From Pampus argenteus (lineage: Eukaryota; Chordata; Actinopteri; Scombriformes; Stromateidae), in contig CM072863.1 in the NCBI GenBank assembly GCA_036937835.1, forward strand, positions 22,287,501 to 22,351,500: a stretch of 64,000 nt of DNA. Reading direction: 5' to 3'. The first letter of the stretch is position 1, and each line of letters begins with the position of its first letter. Both the position numbers and the translations under genes were made by a program. The notes beneath the pieces were generated by a model. It was given only the letters and a program-made list of their open reading frames with translations. It ran no database searches and was not told the origin of the DNA. This document shows, piece by piece, positions 38,611 through 51,800 of the stretch.

Positions 38611-39104
38611 CACTATACCACTGTACCCATCTAAATGATCATAATCAGGTATCCTAATCACTTGGCCCGGCCACAGGTGTATAAAATCAACCACCTAGGC
38701 ATAGAGACTGTTTCTACAAATATTTGTGAAAGAATGGGCCGGTCTCAGTGAGCCAAAAGTGCAAAGAGGTCACCGACTTTCTGCATAGTCAGTTGATAAA
38801 GAGCTCCAAACTTTATGTGAACTTGATTGACCTGAACCTGATAGAACACCTTTGGGATGAATTAGAGCGGAGACTGAGAGACAGGCCTTCTTTACCAACA
38901 TCACCTCACCAATGCGCTTTTGGAAGAATGGCCGAACATTCCTATAAACACACCTTGTGGACAGCCTTCCCAGAAAAGTTGAAGCTGTAATAGATGCAAA
39001 AGGTGGGCCGACATCACATTGAACCCTATGGGTTAGGAATGGGATGGCACTTAAGTTCATATGTGGGTTAAGGCAGGTGGCCAAATACTTTTGGCAATAT
39101 AGTG
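38611..39104. mobile_element. Tc1-like DNA transposon remnant
   Basis: The right end (reverse complement CACTATATTGCCAAAAGTAT) is a fish Tc1 terminus and the left end starts CACTATACCA. Both are bordered by TA (38609-38610 and 39105-39106). Inside, the plus strand keeps a transposase start-like stretch (AGAATGGGCCGGTCTCAG, near 38733) joined to a C-terminal part. That part encodes DLNLIEHLWDELERRLR near 38827-38877, the region around the last catalytic acidic residue of Tc1 transposases. The middle is missing and frames are broken, so it is a 494-bp internally deleted, inactive copy. It lies just upstream of zxdc. Confidence 0.85.
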
Positions 39105-39106
39105 TA

Positions 39107-42100
39107 TCATATATCAGCTAAGCATGTTTGATCATGAGGACAGTAAGAACATACACACTGACCCAGGAACTGATGTACATTTATACATCAATCCTGTAAC
39201 AAATTTGTAAATCGTTCTTTTTTTATTTTTTTAGATAGACTGTGCATATGAAAACTATGCAAGTATATGATGCCTGGAGAGTACCTGAAGGCATCATATA
39301 AGTTGTGAAACTGTGGAGTGGATTTAACAGCACTGGATCAGATTGATATTCTTTTTTTAAAATCCATTTGCGATATTTTTTTTAGAACGATCTATTTAAC
39401 TAATTGTGGTTATATATATATTTTATTAGCAATACAAATCCCAAATAAATAATAGTGGTATCATTGCATTACGAGTATGACATTGTGTTATTTTCAATCC
39501 TCCACTGGGTGGCAGTGTAGTACTACAATACATCAAATATTAATCCTTAGAAACTTTCTCCAGACTTCTCTGTGATTAAAGCGATGTTTAGAGAGCGCAG
39601 AAGCTTCAGGGTTTACACACACATGTATTCAGGGCCGATATTTAATATTTCAATTTAACTTCTCATAGTGATGCTTTGATGACAGAAAATAGTATGTATT
39701 CTAAAATAAAATGGAAAGTAATATTTAAAGAAAAGTATCTAGTAAAATCAGTTCACCACACTCAGATGTAACATTACAAAGTTTGAAATTGTTATATAAC
39801 TTGTTAAAAACACTAAGGCACCATGGGAAAATTATTGAAATGGGTTGAAGGGCATTTAATTAGCAATTCACTTTAAAAAAAAAACAAAAAACCAAGGCCC
39901 TCCCCGGCATCATTTTGAGGTGGCGTAATCTTGTTTAAATATTAATATGTATGTTCATAATAGTTATTAATGCATACATTAAAAGTACAAACACAACAAC
40001 ATGATGAATAATTTTAGTGAAGAGTATTGAATTATAATATAGGTCAACTTTGTATGAAATATAACCTTTTCTTTTGCTTTCTGTTATGGCGCACATTAAA
40101 GTAAAAATAAAGGGGAACATTTAGCTGTGAAACACACTAAAGCCACCACTTGTACACATTTCCTGCAATGCGAAGTCTCTGCTCTCCTTTAAAAAAAGAG
40201 AGAAAGAAATACATATCGCTGATGGACCTTCTCTTATTAATAACCTAATACATATTAACACAAATATTAACAGTCTAACCTGCCAGGTACAGAGTAAAGA
40301 TGAGCCTTCAATATTATCTTTATTATGCTCCTACGCAAAAGCTAGAAAACATTAACAAACTCAAAAAAAAAAAAAAATAATAATTCTGACCAACACAAAT
40401 GGAGACAAACAAATAATAAATAGTATCAGAGAGGAACAAAATGGAAGACTGCTCACAAAATAATCTGTACATCACTTTAGATGTATTTACATTTGAGCTA
40501 CACATAGTCTGTAAGGGACACACTGGACTGGGCAGAAATACTGAGCAGGGTGTTGTTCGTCAGTGTAGTTTACGCATACTGTACACGCTGTATAGAAAGC
40601 TCAACATGCTTCATACAAAAATATCCAATAAGTTATGTGAATTTGGGTTGGTTGGTTGTTAATCATAACACACACACACACACACACATGCATGCATGTT
40701 TTTAACCACTGTGTGATACAAACCTACCCTACTATGTATCTCCTATATGTTTTGGATCATTATGCTGGCAGTATACTGTATATCAAGTATACTGCACACA
40801 ATAAGAGTAGAAGTAGAAAGAACGTTGCTGCACAGTACACAAGTTAACACGCAGGAATGTTGATTGAAGTCATTTTCAGATATGAATAAAGATACAGATA
40901 TTTTTTTTTTCTGAACAAGTACAATCATTGGCAGCATATCAGCCAAATAAGCATGCAAAATAACACACATTTCTTGTGTTGTCATATAAAAATAGAGTCC
41001 TTCCTCAAACATACTTATCGGATTATGACAGAAATAAGGCCACATATCCATTTCCTTTCTGATACAGTATGACACACGTTTAATAACCCAGACAAATCCA
41101 TTAATTATTAATATAATTATTGGTTTTTGAAACCTTTCCAACTTTACAAAACTGGATTGAATGTGTGTTGCTGTCAGGCTGAAAAGCATTCCCCATTTAG
41201 AAACTGTTGTTTTCTAAGCACAACACAAGTGTCAAAGGTCAGAGATGCAGAGTTTTCACCGAGCTGCACAGTTGGTTATGTTAGGATCGTACATGAGAGA
41301 AAGAGAGAGCACAACTACTCAAGCACAGGCACACTTTTGTTTAAATCACATGTGCACACAACAAAGGCAAAATAAATGAAACTGGGCGGGAAAAAGGATA
41401 TGTCTGGGGGAAAAAAAAGTCAACATTCATTGCAAAGCAGCCCGTTTACACTGTATCTGTTGAGTCCTGCAGAAAATATGCAGCTATATATCAAAATCCA
41501 GGACTGATGAGGGAAACGGTGCATACATTTCAAAGAAAACAGCGCATTGCAACTTCCTGACAGCAGCACGAGTGACTCTGACAGAGAACTACACACCAGA
41601 CTTTACTCTCTCTATTCCAGTAAAAAAAACAAAAAAAATTAAGAAAACTTAAAGTGACCCTTACGCTTTCACACATTCTCTGCTACATATGAAGTATTCT
41701 GGCCTGCACACTGACCAGCTCTATTCATTTTAAACAGGTACATGCTCCAGACAGCTTAAAAACCAGAGGCACCCACCTCATGAATGATTCATCCCAAATA
41801 ACAGCCCCAGCATAGAGAGTTACAATTTAGAGGAAGAAGGGGGACAACAGAGCACACAGGAATGGTTATGTTCAGCTTTTCAACGGGTGCTGAAATAATC
41901 TGCACCTCCGGATATTGATAAATTGTACCATGGCTGTAGGGGAGTGAAGGAGCTGGAGTGGAGGATATTTCAGTCTGTTCTCCATCCCGAGCCAATTTCA
42001 GAGCCTTGCATTTCCTGCTTTCAGGAATCGCTTGCAATAGAGCCTCCCTTCATGTCCAAGTGGGATTAGTTTAGACTTGCAGACGCTCCCTGTCCGAATG

Positions 42101-42384
42101 TTGACCTTCAAAATGAGCATTCACCACCGTTTATGAGAAAACATATTTGAATTTCATGTTCAGCACACAGTAATATACAGCATATATTTTTTTAATGAAG
42201 CAATAAAAAAGGACAGTTGTCCCCTGTCTGTCAGATGCCACGCCCCGGACCGGATTACATTTCTGCTTCTCTGTTCTCAGATCCTCCCCGTGTTACTGTC
42301 GAGCCTTTAAAATGCCCTGAGAATGAACAAGGAAAGGACATCAGCTTGTGTGCTGTTTTTCTTCAAACTGATAGAAATCAAATT
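39107..42384. other. Intergenic between zxdc and the copine gene
   Basis: AT-rich, with A/T homopolymers and a short CA run at 40669-40687. The 148-codon minus-strand ORF at 40743-41189 has no recognisable domain. No gene is supported. Confidence 0.55.
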
Positions 42385-42401
42385 GCCCAGCGACTTCATG
42401 A

Positions 42402-42440
42402 TTTATTACTCTATTCCAGCTTTACTTATTCCTCTTTATT
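42402..42440 (-). terminator. Candidate copine polyadenylation signals
   Basis: TTTATT at 42402-42407 and 42435-42440 on the plus strand gives two AATAAA hexamers on the minus strand, about 390-420 bases past the copine stop codon. The inferred 3' UTR is about 42385-42824. Confidence 0.4.
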
Positions 42441-42824
42441 AACAGCAGGAAACTGAAATGGGATGAAAGTTGTGAAGGAAAAATAAGTCCTTTGTGGCTT
42501 TTGTTAGTCATTTGAAATGTTAGAATTAATGACTGAGGAAAAAGCAGTTTACCTGGAGAGGGTGTGTAGTGATAAGTGCTGACAAAAGTCAGAGCCACAA
42601 ACATTAAAAGAATCCAAAGTGTATTTTTCTGCACTTCCCGTCTGTTGGATGAACACTTTTATAAGAATGTATTTTCTTCTGGTGTCCTTTTTAGTTTACT
42701 GTGGAAACAATCTTTAAGTTTTCAAATTCCTGACTCAGTTCCTGAAACCATGCAACACACACACACACACACACGTACACACGTACACACACAGACACAA
42801 ACTATACTGCTGGCTGCCCTCATT

Positions 42825-45800
42825 TCAGGCATGCATGTTGCGTTCCTTGGGGGCAGCAGTGGTGGTTGTGTTGGTGGTGGCCATTGAGGGGCAGTTGGAG
42901 CAGGCGGGCAGGGGGGGCCGGGGTTCGATCCCTCGGCTCTTCATAAAGGACAGCAGCTGGTCTGGGATCTCCGCCAGGACGTCTTTGGCCAGCCGGGCCA
43001 TGCTCAGTACCTGATTCCCTGATCGGTCTATGTAGTCTCGGAAAGGAACAAACTGGGGGGGAAGGTACAAAAAAAACAAACAACAACAACAAAAAACTGG
43101 ATGATGATGAGAACATAGAGATTTGCAGAAATTTGGCATTTATGAAACAGATTAACAAGTAAATCTGTTTCATAACAGCTTAATTGGGAATGAGTTGAGT
43201 TCAGCTTTTACAGCAGCAGCAGCATCTACATCCCTGCATGTGTTTAGTGCACAGTATGGCAATCTAGAGCAGGCAAATGATATACTTTATGCAAGATTCA
43301 ATTCAGCATATGACCAGTGGGGGCAGTATGAGAAAGTAAGATCAGCAGCAGACTCGACGTAACAATGGTGAAAAGTTTTGAAGAGAAACTCAAGAGAGCT
43401 TGTCATCAACAATATAAGAACCTCCTCGAGTGTTGCCATGGTTTCTGATTATGTTGTGCTAAAGCAGGAGTTCATAAGGAAGATATTCTGCAGTCAGCCA
43501 GAGATAATACTCCACGGATATACAAAGTTTGCAAGCAAATATGTGAAAAACGACACTGGCGAGGCAGCCGTTGTCTACATATATGTGTTAGTAAAAGCTA
43601 AAAGTTTCTTGTTTAAATGGATGTTCGCCTTTCAAAGGTCGTGTTGTTACAGTAATAAAAACTTTAGGGTTTGCAAGTTTCAGTGTGCAGACAGCCTCTC
43701 TCTTTTTCTTTGAACAACTGAGCGGGCCAAGGCAGATTCGATACAGATGTAAAGGTTATGCCACTGACGGTCTGCTCTTTGCTTTGGTGAGAATAGGATT
43801 CACGGACACTTTAAAATTGGTCTGGAATAGTGTGGAAATTGTTCTGATTAGTGAGACTATTGGAGCAAGATAAGTAGGCAGGACTAGTGAGCAGGTCATG
43901 GCATTAACTGCCTATCAAGCCACAGCAGTTTAGCCTAAGCAGATACAATGTTGACGAGGCCAGGTCAGAGCAGCTGAGTGTCTGCTCTTTAATTGGGTGA
44001 AAGTGGATTTTAAAGGCATGTTAAATTAGGCCAGGGTTAGAGAACGATGTCACCTCTCAGAAGGCTCAGTAGATTTATGATAACACAGGCCGACACCCAC
44101 ATCATCTAACATGAATACTGGGCTTTTTATAGCAATGCTCACCCAACTCTTGGCACATTTTATTGTGTATTAATGACCACCTTCGTGCAGATAACACTGA
44201 TAAACATTAAATCTGTGACTCATGCAAGGTGTATGTAGAATATACTGTACCTGGACGATGTCTCTCTCAGCAAAGCGTCCTCTGGAGGACACTCTGACCT
44301 CATCCCCGTCCAGCTCCTCCATAGCTGGGGACAACAAACAAGTAACCGGTCTTAGTTGGAGACATGAGACACTGTTACAACATGTATGGGGCAGCTACTA
44401 AGTGGAGCTCTCTGCTTATAACAGAATTAATTACGTCTCAAAGGAAAACAGGAGAAACTTCAGCCACTACTGTACAAGGCTGGTTTTGTGTCAACCCTAT
44501 TGTCATATTCCTGGTTGTAGTGAGCAGTGGGCCAAATGTGCTCCATGTACATGCAGCTTTTTAATTGAAAAGTAATCAACATTTCTCTTCACAGTCAAGC
44601 CTCAACACTGTGTCAAGTACGAGATAAGTGGAGTAAAGACAAGTACAGCTGCAGTCCAACAAAGAGTTTAGACCGAAGACGGTCCTTTGGTACCACATCT
44701 GTTCTCTGCTGCTCTCCAAATGAAGGGAGACACAATAACTTATTCTCTGAACCAGCCTCATTAGTGCTAATATAGGCCACAGGAAGGAAGGGAAGGTAAA
44801 GTTCCTATAGGACCAGGAAAACATCAGAGTTCTGCATCACTCTATTTATAGTTTCGTGTAAACAAAGCAAATCAGCAAGTGACAATCTGTGGCATTCCCA
44901 AGAGGGATGATTTTCATATTTGAATTGAAAGAAAAGGAAAGGATGCTTAGAAAGGGATGCTGAAGGGAGACTGCCGAGGCTCTACATGGCACACAGAGAT
45001 GGCAGATGGTGGTTGGGAGCAGCAGGGGAAAAGAGGGGAAGAAGTGGGGGAAGGAATAAATTGACATGCCTGTCAGGAGATGGTGAAAGAGGGGACAGAG
45101 GGAGATCAAAGCAGGCTGGACAGAGAAAGGGAAATAGAGGGGGTGGGGTGGGGTGGGGTAAAGATGAAGAATATAAATAAATGGAGGAGGTGGAAGAAAA
45201 AAAGTGAAGCAACGCTGGATTCAGGTGGATAAACCCTGACAAGATAATTAAATGTGGACTCTTGAATATTAGGTCCTTGTCCTCTAAAGCTGTTTTAGTA
45301 AATGAATTAATATCTGATTATGATATTGATTTACTTTGCCTCACTGAAACCTGGTTGCAGGAGGATGAATATGTTAGTTTAAATGAATCCACTCCCCCCA
45401 GTCATTGTAATACTCATATTCCTCGAAGTACTGGTCGAGGTGGTGGAGTTGGAGCCATATTTGACTCTAGTTTACTCATTAATCCTAAACCTAAACTAAA
45501 TTATAATTCATTTGAAAGTCTCGTTCTTAGCCTGACTCACCCAACCTGGAAAACATTACAGCCAATATTATTTGTTATTTTATATCGAGCTCCAGGTCCT
45601 TATTCTGAATTTCTATCTGAATTTGCAGAATTTGCATCAGGCTTGGTCGTTAAATCAGATAAAGTAATTATTGTAGGTGATTTTAATATTCATGTTGACA
45701 ACCATAGTGATAGTCTTAGTACTGCATTTATCTCTTTGTTAGACTCAATTGGCTTCTGTCAGAGTGTAAACAAACCGACTCATTGTCTGAATCACACTCT

Positions 45801-48800
45801 TGACCTTATACTCTCATATGGCATTGAAATTGATCATCTAATAGTCTTTCCACATAATCCTATCCTATCTGACCATTTTCTAATAACCTTTGAGTTCATA
45901 CTACTGGACTATAAGCCTTCTTTCAGAAACTCCTACAGCAGATGTTTATCTGACAGTGCTGTAGCCAAATTTAAGGAAACAATTACTATAGTATTAAATT
46001 CAATGCCATGTCTTAATGTTACAGAGGACTTAGCAGCTTCCTGTAGCCCCTCACACATAGATCAGCTCGTTAGTAATACTACAGAGTCATTACAGACAAC
46101 TCTTGACTCTATTGCACCTCTGAAAAAGAAGACAATAAAACAGAGGAGGTTAGCACCATGGTATAGCCAGCACACTCACAAATTAAAGCAAGAGGCACGT
46201 AAATCTGAACGTAAATGGCGTGCCTCTAAACTAGAAGAATCTCGCCTAGCCTGGCAAGATAATCTTGCAATTTATAGGAAGGCTCTGCGTAATGCCAGAA
46301 CAGCCTATTATTCCTCATTAATTGAGGAAAATAAGAACAACCCCAGGTTTCTCTTCAGCACTGTAGCCAGGCTAACAGAGAACCACAGCTCTATTGAGTC
46401 ATCTATTCCTTTAAGCCTAACTAGTAATGACTTCATGAGCTTCTTTAATGATAAAATTCTAAATATTAGAGACAAAATTCATCACCTTTTGCCCTCATCA
46501 GGCAGTCATCTGATTCCAGATACAGCAAGTTTGGAAATAGCTATAAAATCTGACATATATTTAGACTGCTTTTCTCCCGTCGACATTAAACAAATAACTA
46601 CAATAATTACTTCATCTAAGTCGTCAACCTGTCTCTTAGACCCCATCCCAACCAGGCTGCTTAAAGATGTATTACCTTTAGTTAGCCCGTCCTTATTAAA
46701 TATGATTAATCTGTCTTTATTATCAGGATATGTACCACAGTCCTTTAAAATAGCTGTGATTAAGCCTCTTCTTAAAAAACCAACTCTAGATCAAGAGGTT
46801 TTAGCCAATTACAGACCAATATCAAACCTTTCTTTCATCTCGAAGGTACTTGAGAAAGCCGTAGCCAACCAACTATGTGACTTTCTCCACACAAACAGTT
46901 TATTCGAGGAGTTTCAGTCAGGATTTAGAGTAAATCATAGCACAGAGACCGCACTAGTTAAAGTTACAAACGACCTCCTAATGGCATCAGACAAAGGACT
47001 CATCTCTGTACTTGTCCTATTAGATCTTAGTGCCGCATTTGACACCATTGACCATCAGATTCTCTTACAGAGACTGGAATACCAAATTGGCATTAAAGGA
47101 ACCGCCCTAGGCTGGTTTAAGTCATATTTCCTAGACCGTTCTCAGTTTGTTCATGTTCATGATGTAGCCTCCATGCAAACCAAAGTTTCTCATGGAGTCC
47201 CACAAGGTTCTGTATTAGGGCCACTTCTTTTCAGTTTATATATGCTTCCCTTAGGGAACATTATTAGGAATCATTCAATTAACTTTCACTGTTATGCTGA
47301 CGACACCCAATTATATTTATCGATCAAGCCTGATGAAACCAATCACTTGACTAGACTTCAAGCATGCATTAAGGACATAAAAAATTGGATGACCCACAAT
47401 TTTCTGAAGCTAAATTCAGAAAAAACTGAAGTTCTCCTAATAGGACCCAAACACCTTAGAAACTATCATTCCAGAGATTTAGCCTTAGATGGGATCACCC
47501 TGGCCACCAGCTCCACCGTAAAAAATCTTGGCGTTGTTTTTGATCAAGACTTGTCCTTTAATAACTATATAAAACAACTTTCGAGGACTGCATTCTTCCA
47601 CTTGCGTAACATTGCCAAAATCAGACGCATCATTTCTCAAGTGGATGCAGAAAAACTAGTCCATGCATTTGTTACTTCTAGGCTGGACTATTGTAACTCT
47701 TTGCTATCAGGCTGCTCTAATAAGTCTCTTAAGAGTTTGCAGCTGATTCAGAACGCTGCTGCACGTGTTCTGACAGGAACCAAAATCAGAGATCACATCT
47801 CTCCCATTTTGGCTTCCTTGCACTGGCTACCCGTTAAATCTAGAATAGAATTTAAAATTCTTCTCCTAACTTACAAAGCTCTTCATGGTCAGGCACCATC
47901 ATATTTAAAAGAGCTCATAGTACCTTACCACCCCACTAGAACATTGCGCTCCCAGGATGGTGGGTTCCTTGTGGTTCCTATAGTGTCTAAAAGTAGATTG
48001 GGAGCCAGAGCTTTCAGCTATCAAGCTCCTCTTCTGTGGAATAAACTACCACTCTGTGTTCGGGAGGCAGACACGATCAACACCTTTAAGAGTAGACTTA
48101 AGACTTTCCTTTTTGATAAAGCTTATAGTTAGGGCTGGCTCAGGTCATCCCTTAGTTATGCTGCCATAGAACTAGACTGCTGGGGGACTCACATACTCTC
48201 TCTCTCTCTCATTCTCTTTCTCTCCTTATCTATCCATCTATCTAATCCATCTATCTATCATGTTACTAATTAAACTTCTTCCCCGGAGTTTCTGTGCTCT
48301 CTCGCCCAGCAGGTTCTTGTGGACTTTGTCTGCTGCTGTGGTCCTGCGTGGCGTCTACTGCATGTGTTGTCGCCGTCATCATTGTTGCCATATCCCCATT
48401 ACAGTTTATAGTTATGTAATGATTTGCTGCTACTGTAATAATTCATCATTCATTGTAACCTATTCTTATCATCAACTGTAATTCATTATTATTCATTGTA
48501 CAATATGTGGAGTGTACAATATGTGTGTGTTGATTTGTTCTGTACATGTGACATCATTGCACGTCTGTCCGTCCTGGGAGAGGGATCCCTCCTCTGTGGC
48601 TCTTCCTGAGGTTTCTTCCACCTTTTTTCCTGTTAAAAGGTTTTTTGGTGGTCAAGTTTTTCCTCACTCGAATCGAGGGTCTAAGGACAGAGGGTGTCAC
48701 TCCCTGTACAGATTGTAAAGCCCTCTGAGACAAATGTATTTTGTGATTTTGGGCTATATAAATAAAATTTGATTTGATTTGATTTGATTTGACATGTGGG

Positions 48801-51800
48801 GAGAAGTCCACTGAGACACGGGGCCTTATAGAAAACCTCCTGCTGCCAAATAACACATGGCAAGTGTGTATATGTGTGTGTTTGTGTCTGTACCTACACA
48901 CTCACTCTCAGAGGCATGTATGTGAAAAATGTATGGAAATAATATTCAAAACTTCCAGTTCTGATTCCCATTCCCACACTCACACACACACAAGTTTACA
49001 GTACAAATGTCCCGTGGAAACATACATCAGATGATTTGGTTTAAAACGGTTTAAAGATAAAATGAGAAGAGGAAAGATGCGATAGAAAATGAACTGAAGT
49101 GGGTTCAGTCAGAGATTCAGGTGTGTTGAAACGGCCAATGTAGCCTAGAGCTGCAAATGACAGCACCTGAGGTCATTTATCAGATTTCACACAGCTTCCT
49201 GTGTCACAAAAAGGCTTTAGGCGACGTTTTCACATAACCTTGTGGTTCCTCCAGTAGAGGAATAGAATGAAGGCATTCAATAAGACCTCGAATGGGTCCC
49301 AGTGTCCATTGGTGTGTGTGTGAGTATGAATGTGTGTGAGTGAGCAGCTGAAACATTATGAAGCACTATATGAGCAGCCATTTCCCATTTACATTATAAC
49401 AAGCAGCAGGGAGTTAAGGTCTTCCTGTACAGGCTGCAGACCATCCAGATGTAATACAATACACTGCATAGTGTAGTTACAGTCGGAGATGGTGTGTTTA
49501 CAATTATTACAGTATAATATCCAATAGCAGACCTCTCACACTATAATCTTCCACATTATCAGAAAAGTAAAGGGTTTGGATTTATACGGTGAGTCTGTGG
49601 ATGTGTGGAAGGATAAGTTAATGTGTTTATTCTGTACTTTTCTTCCCATGGAAAGAACAGAAAATACGTGAGTCGGTCTATAAATGCTTTCTGATTCATT
49701 CTTTCCTACTAAAGGTGTAAATCAGATCGTAAATATACACATCCAGCTTTTAAAAAAAGACTCGATATATTCCTAAAACAGGGGCTGGGCACTGTAGTTA
49801 CTCAAACAGGATGAAATATATTTAATCCACATTTGCTGCTATAGAATATTATCAGCTGTGCTTTGTAATGCCATTTCTTTCTTTCAACAACATATTTCCT
49901 GATGCCCGACATGAAAAAAACATACCTCAAAAGTAATTTAAATCTTAGCTTAAACAGATCACAGCACTGATAAACCCCCACACAATAAACACGTAACATG
50001 CTGTAAACATTAGAATATGTTTAGCGCTACATGTCAAAATGAAAGAATTACACAAAACATTAATAAGTGATGTTCATTTGTGTCTGCACATACATGCTGT
50101 CAAAAGGAGTGTGTTTTGATGTTGTCTGATGTTTAATATTCCTCAGTTCGACTACTCAAATTCCCTACAGGGATCAACAAAAGTTAATCTTATCTTTCAA
50201 CATTTTCTGAGTGGAAGCTCCACACACACACACGCACGCACACACGCACACACACACATATTGAAACACATCTCTAAGACATCTTCTAAAATATATGTGA
50301 AATGTATTTTTAGCAGCGTTGGAAGACAAATAATGAGCTTGAGGGAGCAGAGAAAATAAAAGATGCAACGAGGGGTGATGAAACAAGTGCGAATAGAACG
50401 GGTTATAATACATTTTGATCTTAAAAGGCTGATCGTCACGTGGCGCTTCCCCCCCGAGAGGATTGGCTCTGACTCGGGGTGACTGATGTGAGGAGGTGGC
50501 ACAAAAATCACAGGAGGAGCGCTTGATTTACCCTCTTTTGCAAGCAACATGTCTGCTTTTGAAGCTTTTTAAGCGTCAAAGAGAGTAAATCAGGCACATA
50601 ACAAGTTCAGTATCAAATGTGGACTCGAGTGACAGAATCAGCTAAAAGTTGAGTCTAGATCGGCGCTGATGGAAGGTGGGTAAAAGGAACATCAAATATG
50701 ATTCAGCAAACACAGAAGTGAAGCTTCTCACTTTTATTTCCCCAAGTCTCAAACTTTAATCTTGCCTGATTCAAGTAAACCTTTGTTACTGAGGCGGATG
50801 AGTCTATAAATAAGTTCAGCATGTACCATCTCGTTCTCTACCTCTCCCTGTCATGCTCTTTCAGTTCCATCTCTGATTTCTCTTTCTCCGTTGCACACGC
50901 GTTCACCTCTGACCCCAGCCGCAGCCCTGCACACTGAATAATAGGTCCCAGCGAGGGTTCTCTATTCATTCAGCTACAATCATTTCCTGCTTTACTTTCA
51001 TCTTGTGATTTAATTCAAATAATTTTGCCAATTATCTTTCAGAAAGACGCCTTAGCGTTCCAGCACCGAGCACATGAAGAGAAGTCTTTTCTTTTTTTTT
51101 CCATTTAGCAGACTGAACTTTCCATTACATTAAGAACTTGTTTGAGCGTGCACGGATCAAACTGCTCTGCTGGGAGGATCTAGAGATGGATTCATCAGCT
51201 GTTTATTGTGCGAGCCAAAACAATAACAGCAAGCTCAGCCATCAGTTCCTGCAAAACCATTTTATTTGAGAAAAAAAGTGAAATGTAGTGTGATATTACC
51301 ATGTAACGTTATGCATGAGTAAGCATTAACAGTCTCCTTGAGGAGTTTGGATTGGATGGATACAGTAAAATATAATTATATTCAAAACTACTTGAACTTC
51401 CACATCACCTGCTGTTCCCCTACATTATCAATTATCCATATCACGTTGATCAAAATGTATTCTGCTAGTTCTCTGTTAAATAGTCTTACCCCTGAAACAT
51501 GTGGGCTGTGAGGACATCACAGCAGATGCCTGCGGAGGCTGGATAAGACATCGATTCTTTCTTTCTGCTTTGTAAGGGAAGATATCCTCTGTGACGTGGA
51601 TGAGAGTCTGTGGCCCGACAGACAGGAGGTGCTGAAAGACTGCACTGTAAATCCCCACATACAGCACAGCATGTACAGATCTGCCCGAGGGCTGTTTCCA
51701 ACATTTCTAATTTTGTATTTTTTCTTTTTCCTTTTCCTGTGCCATGCAGTGCTGTAAAACCTATCTTGTGTTCTTCTTTTTTGTATCGCAATGACATGGT

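Noticed and set aside
38416..38694. Upstream extension of zxdc by 93 codons to an ATG at 38694
   Set aside because: The first ATG is inside the Tc1 remnant and the next (38604) borders it. The ATG at 38415 has the best context and the extension resembles no ZXDC protein.
48554..48901. Antisense ORFs (107-115 codons) over the L2 3' UTR at 48.55-48.9 kb and 9.38-9.71 kb
   Set aside because: They mirror each other only because both lie on copies of the same LINE 3' UTR; no domain.
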